From Flavobacterium ajazii (GTDB lineage Bacteria; Bacteroidota; Bacteroidia; Flavobacteriales; Flavobacteriaceae): a stretch of DNA of 64,000 bases. The DNA is taken from NCBI RefSeq assembly GCF_010614725.1, contig NZ_JAAEHL010000008.1:1-64000 (forward strand). The letters are read 5' to 3'. Positions 1-10,424 of the stretch are shown piece after piece (position 1 is the first letter of the stretch; every line of letters begins with the position of its first letter). The position numbers and the translations under genes are program-made. The notes beneath the pieces were generated by a model. The model was not told the DNA's origin. It was given only the letters and a program-made list of their open reading frames with translations, and searched no databases.

Positions 1-2915
1 CTTCAGGCTGGGAAATTTCGACAACTTCAGGTGGTAGCACTTATACAGCTTTATCGCTTCCATATACAGTGGCTTATACTGATAATGGCAAGAATATTAG
101 ATATTATGCTACAAATGGCTGCGGAACAACTTATAGTAATGTTGTAGCGATAACAGTAAATCCTCTTCCCGGAACTCCAACTGCTACTGCTGCTACTGAT
201 GTTACTTGTTCTAGCTTTTTAGCCAATTGGACTGCAGCTACTAATGCGACAGGTTATTATTTAGATGTATCGACAGTTAATAATTTTTCGAGTATTGTTG
301 CTGCTTATAATAATTTAGATATTGGGCTTGTAAGCTCTTATAATGTCACGGGATTAACCAAGAAAACTACATATTTTTATCGATTAAGGGCATATAACAG
401 TTGTGGCACAAGTGTAAGTTCTAATTATATTCAAATAAAAACACTAGATGTTGCTACTGCTACAATAAGTGGAACAACAACTGTCTGTAAAGACGCTGCT
501 TCACCTGCTATTACTTTCACTAATTCTGAGGATAATGCCATAACGGTTACTTATAATATTAACGGAGGCACAAATTTAACAATAAATGTAGGCGCAAATG
601 CTACAGCTACAGTTAGTGCTCCAACAGGAACTTCAGGAACGTTTGTTTATAATTTAGTGAGCGCAGTGTATCAGTCAGTAACAACTTGCCTTACTAGTCT
701 GTCAGGTTCTGCTACAGTAACTGTTAGATCTACACCAACGGCAACGATTAGTGGTACAACGACAGTATGTCAGGGAGTAACATCTCCAAATGTAACTTTT
801 ACAAATCCGCTTAGTTTACCAGTAACAGTTACTTATAATGTTAATGGAGGTACAAATGCCACTGTAAACGTAGCAGCAAATGCTTCATCAACTGTTGCAG
901 TTTCTACAGGTGCTTCAGGGGTATTTACTTATAATTTGGTTAGTGTAGCATATCAGTCAGGATCTGGCTGTTCTGCAACTTTAATAGGGTCAGCAGTTGT
1001 TACTATTAATTCAGTTTCAACAGCTCCAACAGTAGGTACCATAACAAATATTAGTTGTACAACGAATACCGGTAGTGTTGTATTGAGTGGTTTGCCAACA
1101 ACAGGCACTTGGTCAATAACAAGTACACCAGCAACAGTAACAACACCAGGGTCTGGTAGTAGTACAACAATTTCAGGTTTAGGATTAGGAAGTTATACTT
1201 TTACTGTGACTAATACCAGTGGATGTCCTTCAGCAGCTTCAGCATCGGTTACAATTTCAGATTTTTCGTCAACCACCTGGAATGGATCAGGATGGAGTAA
1301 TGGACTACCAGATGCGACCAAAAATCTTATTATTGCTTCGTCTTCAGGGGCTCCTTTTGCAGCTGATTTAGCAGGCTGCGCCTTGACGGTTAATAATGGT
1401 ATAGTAGCATCAGTACCATCTGGGGTAACTTTGACGATTACCAATGCTGTAACGGTTACTGGTACTGGTTCCCTAACATTTGAGAATACAGCCAGTCTGG
1501 TTCAAATTAATCACATTTCGAATTCCGGAGCAATTGTTTACAAACGTAATTCAGCTCCAATGAAAAACTTTGATTATACGTATTGGTCATCACCAGTTGC
1601 AGGACAAACATTATACAATTTATCACCAAACACGCTTTGGGATAAGTACTTTTCATTTTCAGGTACAGCCTGGGTGCAGATCACCAATGGAGCGGGAACA
1701 ATGGAGCCCGGAATTGGATATATTATCCGTGTTCCTAAACCAAATTCAACATATACCAATGGTAAAGATAACTGGACGGGTAGTAGCTATGTGCAACCAG
1801 TAGAATTTATTGGGGTTCCAAACAATGGAAATATAACTAGTAGTCAGACAATGGTAGCAGGGAATTTATATTTGATAGGGAATCCATATCCATGTGCAAT
1901 GGACGCTGATGAATTTTTATTTACGAATCTTCATAACAGAGCTATTTTAGAGGGAACTATATATTTTTGGACACACAATACGGCTATTACGCCAACAGGA
2001 ACACAATACAAATATACTTCAGATGATTATGCTTCTTACAACTTAACGGGAGGAACAGGAACAGCTGCCAGTAGTTCAGGGAATAAAACAGTACCAGATG
2101 GTTATGTAGCTGCCGGGCAGTCTTTCTTTGCAACAGCACAAGCACCCGGAAGTGTTGAGTTTAATAATTCTATGAGAGCTGTGGCTTATAATAGTACTTT
2201 TTTCAAACCTGGTAAAACATCAAAATCAGTAAAATTAGAAAAACATCGTTTATGGCTTAACATGATTAATTCGGAAGGTGCTTATAAACAGGCTTTAATA
2301 GGATATATAGAAGGTGCTACTAATAGTTTTGACAAAAGTTTTGACGGACTAAGTTTTGACGGAAATAGCTATATTGATTTTTATAGTGTTAATGCAGCTG
2401 ATAATTATGTAATTCAGGGACGCGCTTTGCCTTTTAATGATACAGATGTTGTGCCTTTGGGCTATCGTTCAACTGTGGCCGGTGATTTTACCATTGCAAT
2501 CGATCATGCCGATGGTAATCTGGCAACTCAAAGAGTTTATCTGGAGGACAAGCAAACTGGAATAGTTAATGAATTGACAGCAGGAAATTATACTTTTAAC
2601 ACAAAAGCCGGAACTTTTAATAACCGTTTTGTATTAAAATATACTAATCGAACACTTGGAACAGGAGATTTCGAAACAGAGGATAATTCGATTTCTGTAA
2701 TTACACAAAACAAAACGATTACCATTAATTCTGTGAAGGATAATCTTGAAAAAGTTTTTATTTATGATGTTACCGGTAAACAATTATATACAAAAGATAA
2801 TGTAAACAATCTTCAGCTTATAATGCAAAACCTGCCATTCGCACAACAGGTTTTATTGGTAAAAATATTTTTAGAAAATGGTACAGTTACAACTAAAAAG
2901 GTAATTTTTAAATAA
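1..2915 (+). CDS. Large T9SS type C-like secreted protein, 5' end outside window
   Basis: The frame is open from the window edge (first full codon at 3), so the GTG at 69 is not the real start and the signal peptide is missing. Residues are counted from that GTG. A fibronectin-III-like domain lies at about 33-125. Two ~90-residue Ig-like repeats follow (131-222 and 224-317), both opening ATISGTTTVC. A Ser/Thr-rich stretch leads to a WNGSGWSNG module and a ~400-residue C-terminal region (TYWSSPVAGQTL) shared with the next two genes. The last ~85 residues (GTGDFETEDN, YDVTGKQL, TTKKVIFK) resemble the type C T9SS sorting domain of flavobacterial ChiA-like proteins. Likely a cell-surface or released adhesin-like protein; the substrate is unknown. 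The family call for the C-terminus is firm, the function is not. Confidence 0.8.
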   Translation, partial: SGWEISTTSGGSTYTALSLPYTVAYTDNGKNIRYYATNGCGTTYSNVVAITVNPLPGTPTATAATDVTCSSFLANWTAATNATGYYLDVSTVNNFSSIVAAYNNLDIGLVSSYNVTGLTKKTTYFYRLRAYNSCGTSVSSNYIQIKTLDVATATISGTTTVCKDAASPAITFTNSEDNAITVTYNINGGTNLTINVGANATATVSAPTGTSGTFVYNLVSAVYQSVTTCLTSLSGSATVTVRSTPTATISGTTTVCQGVTSPNVTFTNPLSLPVTVTYNVNGGTNATVNVAANASSTVAVSTGASGVFTYNLVSVAYQSGSGCSATLIGSAVVTINSVSTAPTVGTITNISCTTNTGSVVLSGLPTTGTWSITSTPATVTTPGSGSSTTISGLGLGSYTFTVTNTSGCPSAASASVTISDFSSTTWNGSGWSNGLPDATKNLIIASSSGAPFAADLAGCALTVNNGIVASVPSGVTLTITNAVTVTGTGSLTFENTASLVQINHISNSGAIVYKRNSAPMKNFDYTYWSSPVAGQTLYNLSPNTLWDKYFSFSGTAWVQITNGAGTMEPGIGYIIRVPKPNSTYTNGKDNWTGSSYVQPVEFIGVPNNGNITSSQTMVAGNLYLIGNPYPCAMDADEFLFTNLHNRAILEGTIYFWTHNTAITPTGTQYKYTSDDYASYNLTGGTGTAASSSGNKTVPDGYVAAGQSFFATAQAPGSVEFNNSMRAVAYNSTFFKPGKTSKSVKLEKHRLWLNMINSEGAYKQALIGYIEGATNSFDKSFDGLSFDGNSYIDFYSVNAADNYVIQGRALPFNDTDVVPLGYRSTVAGDFTIAIDHADGNLATQRVYLEDKQTGIVNELTAGNYTFNTKAGTFNNRFVLKYTNRTLGTGDFETEDNSISVITQNKTITINSVKDNLEKVFIYDVTGKQLYTKDNVNNLQLIMQNLPFAQQVLLVKIFLENGTVTTKKVIFK

Positions 2916-2939
2916 GAAAAACCGAGAAATAAACCGAAA

Positions 2940-2970
2940 AATCCGGCAGCGAAAGTTGTCGGATTTTTTT
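2940..2970 (+). terminator. Intrinsic terminator after the first T9SS gene
   Basis: Stem AATCCGGCA/TTGTCGGATT with loop GCGAAAGT, followed by a T run. The same loop and right arm recur in the terminator of the next gene, so the terminator was probably duplicated with the gene. Confidence 0.85.
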
Positions 2971-3247
2971 TTGAATAATATAAAAGGGATTCGTTTCCGG
3001 AAATCCTAATGAAGTAAAGTAGCTTTATTCTTTCTTTTATTTAATCAAAAAACAACAAAAGGAGGTTTTATATCGAATAAATATGCTTTTAATCGAATTT
3101 GCTTTTTTTTATAGTTACGACGAAATCATTACTGCTATTTTTGCGCCCGTTAAATACTTCTTTTTAAGACTATAAGAGATGTTTTAGTAGTATTAATTTT
3201 GGTATTAACATACTGCCCCGAAAACCAATTTAAAATAACCTGCTACA
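2971..3247 (+). promoter_or_regulatory. Intergenic region with two possible -7 boxes
   Basis: The 332-base gap between the first two T9SS genes holds the terminator above and then AT-rich DNA without a gene. Two sites fit the Bacteroidota -7 box TAnnTTTG: TATTTTTG at 3136-3143 and TAATTTTG at 3194-3201. Neither has a clear TTG at -33, so the promoter call is tentative. Confidence 0.35.
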
Positions 3248-6200
3248 ATGATTCAAAAAATACTTTTGAAGGAGCGCCTTTTGCTACTAAAGGCTGTCGT
3301 TTTATTTTTTTTGTTTACTACATCTAAAGCTTTATCTCAAACTAGTGCCACCAGAATTTATACCGACTGGAATGGGTATTTTACATCAAGTTCAACTACT
3401 AGTGTTGTGGCTGACCAGCCAAATAACGAAAATAATTTATTAGCTTTTTCCTGGAATGGAAAGACTTATGCAACAGGTGCTAATAATGCTGTTTTAACTA
3501 GTCATTCTGTTAATTTTGAGAATAGTCGTTTCAGGGCTTTAAAAATCCAGTCTTTGCCATATGATGCTAGTAGTTATTATTTGCAAGGTTCTTATATTGA
3601 TGGTTCTTTAACCAATAGGGTATTAACACCTGCTTTGGTTGGAACTCTGTCAACTCCTGCAGAATTAGCTTCCAGACTTACAGATGGTATTAATGGTTTA
3701 GCATTAGGAACAGGAATTGCAAATATAAAAGCAAATACTTCTGCTGAATTTAAAGTGGGTACAAATAATATACAATTAGGGATAATTGGAGATGGCATTC
3801 CTGATATCATAGTTACTCAGGTTGCTCAGCCTAGTTCAGTAGTTGATAAATTTAGTTTTGTTAATGCAGCAGGAGTCATTATAGGTAATTCTGTTAATAT
3901 AGATTTTACTTCTAGTTCTATTCCCGCTGTTGGGACTTACAGACTGGATTTATTTAATACCAATAACGGAGCTCCAGCATCTGGTTTTAGTGCAAATGAC
4001 ACCCGTGATATTCGTTTGCTTGCCTTTGATTTAAGTGCCTTTGGAATTACAGATGCGACTTCATCACAGATAGATCGTTTTGTAGTTAATTTTTCAGGTA
4101 GTTCTGATTGTGCTTTTATCGCTTTTAATACAAATTCATTAAAATTAGCAACCGTAGCTTTAGTAAAAAAAGCAACATTGCTGGGATGTGGTGTAGGAAG
4201 TAAAATTCAGTATACTTTTGAAGTTACCAATACAGGGGAGGTTCCGTTAACAAATATAGTGGTAACTGATCCAATGATTGGTGCAATATCAGGTTCCCCT
4301 ATTGCTTCTTTAGCTGTCGGGGCAACGACAACTCTAACCGCAGATTATACTATTACAGCAGCGGATGTAGCTTTAGGGAAAGTTACCAATTCGGCAAAAG
4401 TTACAGCTCTCGATCCTTCATCAAACACGGTCGAAGACATTTCAGGTTCTTCAACGGGGAATGACATCGAAACAGTTACTAATTTATTGACTCCGCCAGC
4501 AATTGGAACAGTAAAAAACATCACTTGTAATTCATTAGGGACTATTGATTTAAGCAATTTGCCTTCTACAGGAACGTGGACTCTTGAGAGAAACCCCGGA
4601 GGTATTACATCAACAGGTACAGGATCTACAACCACAGTATCAGGTTTGCCAATTGGAACCTATAGTTTTAGAGTGACAAACAGTACCGGATGTAAATCTC
4701 CTTCGACAGCAAATATTTCTATAACAAGTCAGACTACAAATACGTGGGATGGAAGTGCATGGTCAACAGGTTCAGCTCCAACATTAGACCAAAATATCGT
4801 ATTTACCGGGAATTATCCTCCTGCAACAGATCCTAATGTTGATTTAAATGGCTGTACTTGTCTGGTTTCAGGAAGTACTACAAAAGTGACTATAAAATCA
4901 GGACGTACTTTAACAGTTACGAACTGGGTAAATGTAGCAACAGATGAGAATTTAATTTTCGAAAATAATGCAAGTCTGATGCAAACTACCAATGTTGTCA
5001 ATACAGGTAAAATCATATACAAACGAATTTCTCAGCCAATGAAAAATTTTGATTTTACTTATTGGTCATCGCCTGTAGCTGGGCAAACGTTGTTTAATTT
5101 GTCACCCAATACACTATGGGATAAATATTTTTCATATTCAGGAACTGGCTGGCAGCAAATAAGTAACGGAGCAGGAACAATGGCATTAGGAATTGGTTAT
5201 ATTATCAGGACGCCTAAAGCGGGTGTTTGGTCTGCACCTTATCCTGAAACAGTAGTTTTTCCTTATGCACAGCCTGTTCAGTTTATAGGGGTTCCTAATA
5301 ATGGAAACATTACAAGCAGTCAGTCTATGACGGTCGGAAATTTTTATTTGATAGGAAATCCTTATCCATCTGCACTTAAGACAAATGATTTTTTATTTAC
5401 AAATACTAATAATCACAATGTTTTAAACGGAACTATTTATTTATGGACTCATAATACGGCTATAGTACAAAGCGGTTCAAAATATATTTATGTTTCTGAT
5501 GATTATGCTTCTTTAAACGGGACAGGAGGTACTGCTACAACCAATGGTGGCAATAGTGCTATTCCATCCGGTAATATAGCCGCAGGACAGTCATTTTTTG
5601 CCAGTGCAAAAAGTAATGGAAGCGTTGAGTTTAATAATTCAATGCGTATTGGCGGAAGTAATAATGCACAATTTTTTAAACAGTCACAGGAATCAAAATC
5701 TGGAGATTTAGAGAGACATCGTTTATGGCTGAACATGACCAATTCTGGTGGTGCTTTTAAACAAACCTTAATTGGTTATGTTGAAGGGGCAACTAATGAC
5801 TATGATGATGATTTTGACGGTCTCAGTTTTGACGGTAACAGTTTTATTGATTTTTATAGTGTTAATGCAGCAGATAATCTTGTAATTCAGGGCCGTGCTT
5901 TACCATTTTTAGATACTGATGTAGTTTCTTTAGGCTATCGTTCAACTGTGGCTGGCGATTTTACGATTGCTATAGATCAGGCCGATGGTAAGCTAGCTGC
6001 TCAGACTGTTTATCTGGAAGATAAGCAAACAGGTACCACCAATGAGTTGACAGCAGGTAATTATACTTTTAATACAAAACCAGGAACTTTTAACAACCGT
6101 TTTGTGTTAACATATACCAATAAAACATTGGGTACAGGCGACTTTGAAACTGAGGAAAATCAGATTTCTGTAATTGCTCAAAACAAAAGTATTACGATTG

Positions 6201-6388
6201 ATTCTGTAAAAGAAAATATTGATAAGGTGTTTATTTTTGATCTTTCGGGAAAACAATTATCTAAAATAGAAAAAGTAAATAATCTTAAGTTGACAATGCA
6301 AAGTTTACCCTTTGCCCAACAAGTTTTATTAGTAAAAATAGTTTTGGAAAATGGATATGAAACGACAAAAAAAGTAATCTTTAAATAA
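3248..6388 (+). CDS. Large T9SS type C-like secreted protein (paralogue of the preceding gene)
   Basis: A 1046-residue protein starting at ATG 3248, with a long Sec signal peptide (about 1-31, ending KALSQ). The N-terminal ~300 residues have no recognised family. Around 315-400 there is a DUF11/DUF7507-like beta-sandwich (NTGEVPLTNIVVTDP). A Thr-rich linker and an NTWDGSAWSTG module precede the shared C-terminal region (TYWSSPVAGQTLFNLSPN) and a type C-like sorting domain (GTGDFETEEN, FDLSGKQL, TTKKVIFK). The C-terminal ~420 residues are very similar to the previous gene, while the N-terminal parts are unrelated. This looks like duplication followed by exchange of the exposed N-terminal domains. 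Probably exported by Sec, then T9SS. Confidence 0.85.
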   Translation: MIQKILLKERLLLLKAVVLFFLFTTSKALSQTSATRIYTDWNGYFTSSSTTSVVADQPNNENNLLAFSWNGKTYATGANNAVLTSHSVNFENSRFRALKIQSLPYDASSYYLQGSYIDGSLTNRVLTPALVGTLSTPAELASRLTDGINGLALGTGIANIKANTSAEFKVGTNNIQLGIIGDGIPDIIVTQVAQPSSVVDKFSFVNAAGVIIGNSVNIDFTSSSIPAVGTYRLDLFNTNNGAPASGFSANDTRDIRLLAFDLSAFGITDATSSQIDRFVVNFSGSSDCAFIAFNTNSLKLATVALVKKATLLGCGVGSKIQYTFEVTNTGEVPLTNIVVTDPMIGAISGSPIASLAVGATTTLTADYTITAADVALGKVTNSAKVTALDPSSNTVEDISGSSTGNDIETVTNLLTPPAIGTVKNITCNSLGTIDLSNLPSTGTWTLERNPGGITSTGTGSTTTVSGLPIGTYSFRVTNSTGCKSPSTANISITSQTTNTWDGSAWSTGSAPTLDQNIVFTGNYPPATDPNVDLNGCTCLVSGSTTKVTIKSGRTLTVTNWVNVATDENLIFENNASLMQTTNVVNTGKIIYKRISQPMKNFDFTYWSSPVAGQTLFNLSPNTLWDKYFSYSGTGWQQISNGAGTMALGIGYIIRTPKAGVWSAPYPETVVFPYAQPVQFIGVPNNGNITSSQSMTVGNFYLIGNPYPSALKTNDFLFTNTNNHNVLNGTIYLWTHNTAIVQSGSKYIYVSDDYASLNGTGGTATTNGGNSAIPSGNIAAGQSFFASAKSNGSVEFNNSMRIGGSNNAQFFKQSQESKSGDLERHRLWLNMTNSGGAFKQTLIGYVEGATNDYDDDFDGLSFDGNSFIDFYSVNAADNLVIQGRALPFLDTDVVSLGYRSTVAGDFTIAIDQADGKLAAQTVYLEDKQTGTTNELTAGNYTFNTKPGTFNNRFVLTYTNKTLGTGDFETEENQISVIAQNKSITIDSVKENIDKVFIFDLSGKQLSKIEKVNNLKLTMQSLPFAQQVLLVKIVLENGYETTKKVIFK

Positions 6389-6411
6389 GTTTCACCTTGA
6401 AAATAACAAAG

Positions 6412-6441
6412 AATCCGACGGCGAAAGTTGTCGGATTTTTT
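6412..6441 (+). terminator. Intrinsic terminator after the second T9SS gene
   Basis: Stem AATCCGAC/GTCGGATT around loop GGCGAAAGTT, then six T. It is nearly identical to the terminator at 2940-2970. Confidence 0.85.
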
Positions 6442-6578
6442 GTTTTCAAGATGTTTTATAATGAGTTGAAAATCACTAAATGTTGGTATTGTCAGATGCA
6501 TGTTGTAAATATATATTGCATGTAAATTCTTACTAATTGATATTGTTGAATCATACGTGTAATCCAAATCTATTTATT

Positions 6579-9500
6579 TTGAAATTAAAACTGTACCATC
6601 TGCTAACTATTGTTTTTTGTTTTTTATCTATTGAAAATAATGCCCAACAGGGAAAATTAGATACCACTTTTAATACCTATGATGATGGTCTTAGCGGAGA
6701 TGGTTTTAACAATACAGTCAGAACATTATCAATGCAGACTGATGGTAATTTAATTGTGGGTGGGGATTTTTTGAGTTTTAACGGAAAACCACTTTCTTAT
6801 TTAACCCGATTGAAAGCAGATGGAACTGTAGATACAGATTTTGATACAGGATTTGGTTTTAACGGAAAAGTATATGCTTCATGTATTCAGCCTGATGGTA
6901 AAATCATTATAGGAGGTAATTTTACAAGTTTTAACGGAGTAAGTGCCGGCAGGTTAATTCGTTTAAATAATGATGGTTCGCAGGATACTGCTTTCAATAC
7001 ATTAGTAGCTGCCACAACAGGGATTATTAACCAAATTGCATTGCAGCCTGACGGAAAAGTTATAATTGTCGGAAGTTTTACAAAGTATAACGGAGTCACC
7101 GTAAATAGAATAGCCCGAATTTTAACTGACGGAAATTTAGATGCCTCTTTCGTTACAGGCTCCGGGACTCCTGCCAATATTAATGCAGTACAGATTCAGC
7201 CGGATGGTAAAATTATCCTGGCTGGAAATTTTATCAAATTTAATGGCGTTGATGCTAATAAAATTGTACGTCTTAATTCTGACGGAAGTATTGATGTCGG
7301 ATTTAGTACCGGAACTGGTTTTGATAATGACATAAATGCAATGGTTTTGCAGCCCGATGGCAAAATTATTCTGGGAGGAGAGTTTACAGCTTACAACGGA
7401 ACAGTATCAAACAGAATCATCCGACTGAATTCAGATGGAACAATAGATGCAACTTTTTTGTCAGGTACAGGTTTGAGTAATGGTGTGGTTCATGTTATAA
7501 AAACCGATTCATTAGGAAATATTATGTTGGGCGGCTCGTTCACAGATTTATACAATGGTTCAGACGTAAACCGATTACTTTTTTTAAATGTAGATGGTAC
7601 TTTAAAAAGTGATTTTGATATTGGTTCTGGCCCGGCGTCTGCATCTGTTTTGGCATTAAGTAATTCATTAGAGGGCTCCTGGTTTGTTGGAGGTTCTTTC
7701 TCAGTTTTTGATTCACAAAATCAGGGGAGACTGGCTAAAATTGATACAAACGGAATTCATGATATTGGATATCTGTCTGCCGGAGTTGGTTTTGATAATT
7801 CGGTTTTAAAAGTTCTGCCTTTGTCTGATAATCGAACAATGGTGTTTGGTAATTTTTCCAGATTCAATGGAACTCCTTCTTCAAGAATTGCCCGACTTTT
7901 ATCAAACGGTGATTTGGATATGACATTTAATATTGCTCAGACTGGAGCTAATAATGTTATAAAAACTGCAGCGCAACAGTCAGATGGCAAAATAGTTATA
8001 GCAGGAGGTTTTACCGCTTATAATAATACAATATGCAATCGTATTGCCAGAATCCTTCCGGATGGCAGTTTAGACAGCAGTTTTCTTTCCGGAAGTGGAT
8101 GCAATGGTCAGGTGTATTCAGTAGTTATCCAAACAGATCAAAAAATCGTAGTTGCAGGAAGCTTTACAAAATATAATGGAGTTAGTGTAGGTCATGTTGT
8201 AAGATTATTACAGGACGGAACAATTGATAGCAGTTTTAACACTGTTTCAGGTACAGATGGAACAATAGATGTAATAATGCTTCAGCCGGACGATAAAATT
8301 ATCTTAGGAGGAAGATTTGATACGTTTAATGGCACGGCACATTCCAGACTAATTCGTTTGAATGCAGACGGAAGTATTGATACCAGTTTTTCCGTAGGTA
8401 TTGGATTTGATAAAAATGTATATGCTTTAGGTTTGCAGTCAGATGGAAAAATCATAGTTGGCGGCTCTTTTTTAAATTACAACGGAATTTCTAAAAAACG
8501 AATTTTGAGACTGCTTCCAGACGGAACTTTGGATACAACTTTTGATTCAGGTACCGGTTTCAGTAATAGTGACGTACGAAGTATTTTAATACAACCCGAT
8601 GACAGGATTTTAGCAGGAGGTGGTTTTTCAGGTAATTACAACGGTACGACAGCTTTGCGTTTAGTACGTTTGACATCAAATGGAAGTATAGATACGTCAT
8701 TCAACGTAAATCTGAACAGTACTTTATTTACAATGGAATTTACAGTTGACTCGAAACTAATAATTGGCGGTAATTTTAATTCGGTTTCAGGAGTTGCAAA
8801 ACACAGGATTGCACGTTTGAAATTGTGCAATAACAGTTCAAAATGGAATGGTACTGACTGGTCTAATGGCACGCCTTCAGCAGGAAAAGAAGTAACATTT
8901 GAAGAAGATTACTTGTTTTCATCTTCAGTAAATGTATGCTGTTGTATTATAAATTCAGGGAAAATAGTAACTGTTACCGGTGGCAAAACTTTGGGACTGA
9001 GTTTTAATTATTCAGGCGCGGGAACTTTGGTTTTAGAAGACACTGCTTCTTTATATCAGTCAGATGATGATATGATTAATTCCGGGATAATTCATCTTAA
9101 ACGTAAAACAGCACCTGTTCGTAAATTCGATTATACGTATTGGTCTTCTCCTGTTGAAAATCAAAAGTTGGTTGATGTTTCTCCAACAACACTATCTGAT
9201 AAGTTTTTTTCTTTTGACCCCGACGTAAATTATTGGAAAGGGGAAACATCATCTAATATCATGACAACCGGAAAAGGATATATTATTCGGGGGCCACAAG
9301 AATTTTCGACTACAATTCCTGAAAAATATGAAGCGGTTTTTAAAGGAATTCCGGTTAATGGAAAAATAAAAACTCCAATTAGAAATTCAGAAAGTTTCAA
9401 TTTAATAGGGAATCCATATCCTTCGGCTCTTGATGCGGATGCCTTTTTAACTGTTAATTCGGTAAATATAAAAGGAACTCTTTATTTCTGGACTCACAAT

Positions 9501-10424
9501 ACGCCAATAACTAATGGAAAATATGTTTCTGATGATTATGCCGTTTATAATCTATTAGGAGGTGTAGGTACAAGATCTGCACTTGCCTCAGGAGAAAATA
9601 ATACTCAGCCGGATGGTACAATTGCTTCCTGTCAGTCTTTTTTTGTGCAGAGTATTACAACGGGAGAAGTAAAATTTGAAAATAGTATGCGAATTTTAGA
9701 ACAAAACGCATCATTTTTTAAACCGGCTAAAATTACCGAAAAGAAAAGGGCTTTTGAAAAAAACAGAATCTGGCTCAATTTAACTAATGAAGAAAATGCA
9801 TTCAAACAGATTTTATTAGGTTATATTGAAGGAGCGACTAACGGTTATGATACAGCTTTTGATGGCGAATCTTTTGACGGTAATCAGTATGTTGATTTTT
9901 ATACTTGTAATGAAGAAAAGAATTGGGTTATCCAAGGGAGACAATTTCCTTTTCAGGAATCAGATGAAGTTGTTTTGGGATACAAAACTCAAATTAGTGG
10001 AAACTTCAGTATAAGTATTGATCATCTGGATGGAATTTTTAGCGGTCAGCAAGAAGTTTATCTTGAAGATAAAGAACTGAAAATACAGTATGATTTGAAA
10101 AAAGAACCTTATAAATTTTCAACTCAAAAAGGGATTTTTAATAATCGTTTTGTTTTAAAGTTTAGCAATAAAACATTAAATCTTATTGATATTCAAAAGA
10201 ATAAAACTGGAGTCGTTATTTTCCAAAAGAAAGGCCAAATTGTTATAGAATCTGATTCAGCCATCCAAAAAGTTCAAATTTATGATCTTGCCGGTAAATT
10301 GATTTTAGAACAAAATTTCAATCAAAACTCAATAGTGATTTCTAATCTTAAGTCAAAGAATCAGGTTTTGGTATTTAAAGTTAAAACAGAAAATGGTTTA
10401 GAAACGAAGAAAGTAATCTATTAA
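6579..10424 (+). CDS. Delta-60 repeat beta-propeller protein with T9SS type C-like tail
   Basis: The open frame begins with TTG at 6537 and has no ATG near the signal peptide. I prefer TTG 6579 because it gives a clean Sec signal (MKLKLYHLLTIVFCF..NNAQQ). About 14 tandem repeats of ~52 residues follow, each with LDTTF / QPDGKIIIGG / RLNxDGS signatures, as in the delta-60/DUF5122 beta-propeller family. At about residue 745 a SSKWNGTDWSNG module begins, then the TYWSSPVENQKL region shared with the two preceding proteins. The end (YDLAGKLI, TKKVIY) resembles a type C sorting domain, though it is more diverged. The role is unknown; such propellers are extracellular. The stop codon overlaps the stop of the convergent cupin gene. 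Confidence 0.8.
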   Translation: MKLKLYHLLTIVFCFLSIENNAQQGKLDTTFNTYDDGLSGDGFNNTVRTLSMQTDGNLIVGGDFLSFNGKPLSYLTRLKADGTVDTDFDTGFGFNGKVYASCIQPDGKIIIGGNFTSFNGVSAGRLIRLNNDGSQDTAFNTLVAATTGIINQIALQPDGKVIIVGSFTKYNGVTVNRIARILTDGNLDASFVTGSGTPANINAVQIQPDGKIILAGNFIKFNGVDANKIVRLNSDGSIDVGFSTGTGFDNDINAMVLQPDGKIILGGEFTAYNGTVSNRIIRLNSDGTIDATFLSGTGLSNGVVHVIKTDSLGNIMLGGSFTDLYNGSDVNRLLFLNVDGTLKSDFDIGSGPASASVLALSNSLEGSWFVGGSFSVFDSQNQGRLAKIDTNGIHDIGYLSAGVGFDNSVLKVLPLSDNRTMVFGNFSRFNGTPSSRIARLLSNGDLDMTFNIAQTGANNVIKTAAQQSDGKIVIAGGFTAYNNTICNRIARILPDGSLDSSFLSGSGCNGQVYSVVIQTDQKIVVAGSFTKYNGVSVGHVVRLLQDGTIDSSFNTVSGTDGTIDVIMLQPDDKIILGGRFDTFNGTAHSRLIRLNADGSIDTSFSVGIGFDKNVYALGLQSDGKIIVGGSFLNYNGISKKRILRLLPDGTLDTTFDSGTGFSNSDVRSILIQPDDRILAGGGFSGNYNGTTALRLVRLTSNGSIDTSFNVNLNSTLFTMEFTVDSKLIIGGNFNSVSGVAKHRIARLKLCNNSSKWNGTDWSNGTPSAGKEVTFEEDYLFSSSVNVCCCIINSGKIVTVTGGKTLGLSFNYSGAGTLVLEDTASLYQSDDDMINSGIIHLKRKTAPVRKFDYTYWSSPVENQKLVDVSPTTLSDKFFSFDPDVNYWKGETSSNIMTTGKGYIIRGPQEFSTTIPEKYEAVFKGIPVNGKIKTPIRNSESFNLIGNPYPSALDADAFLTVNSVNIKGTLYFWTHNTPITNGKYVSDDYAVYNLLGGVGTRSALASGENNTQPDGTIASCQSFFVQSITTGEVKFENSMRILEQNASFFKPAKITEKKRAFEKNRIWLNLTNEENAFKQILLGYIEGATNGYDTAFDGESFDGNQYVDFYTCNEEKNWVIQGRQFPFQESDEVVLGYKTQISGNFSISIDHLDGIFSGQQEVYLEDKELKIQYDLKKEPYKFSTQKGIFNNRFVLKFSNKTLNLIDIQKNKTGVVIFQKKGQIVIESDSAIQKVQIYDLAGKLILEQNFNQNSIVISNLKSKNQVLVFKVKTENGLETKKVIY

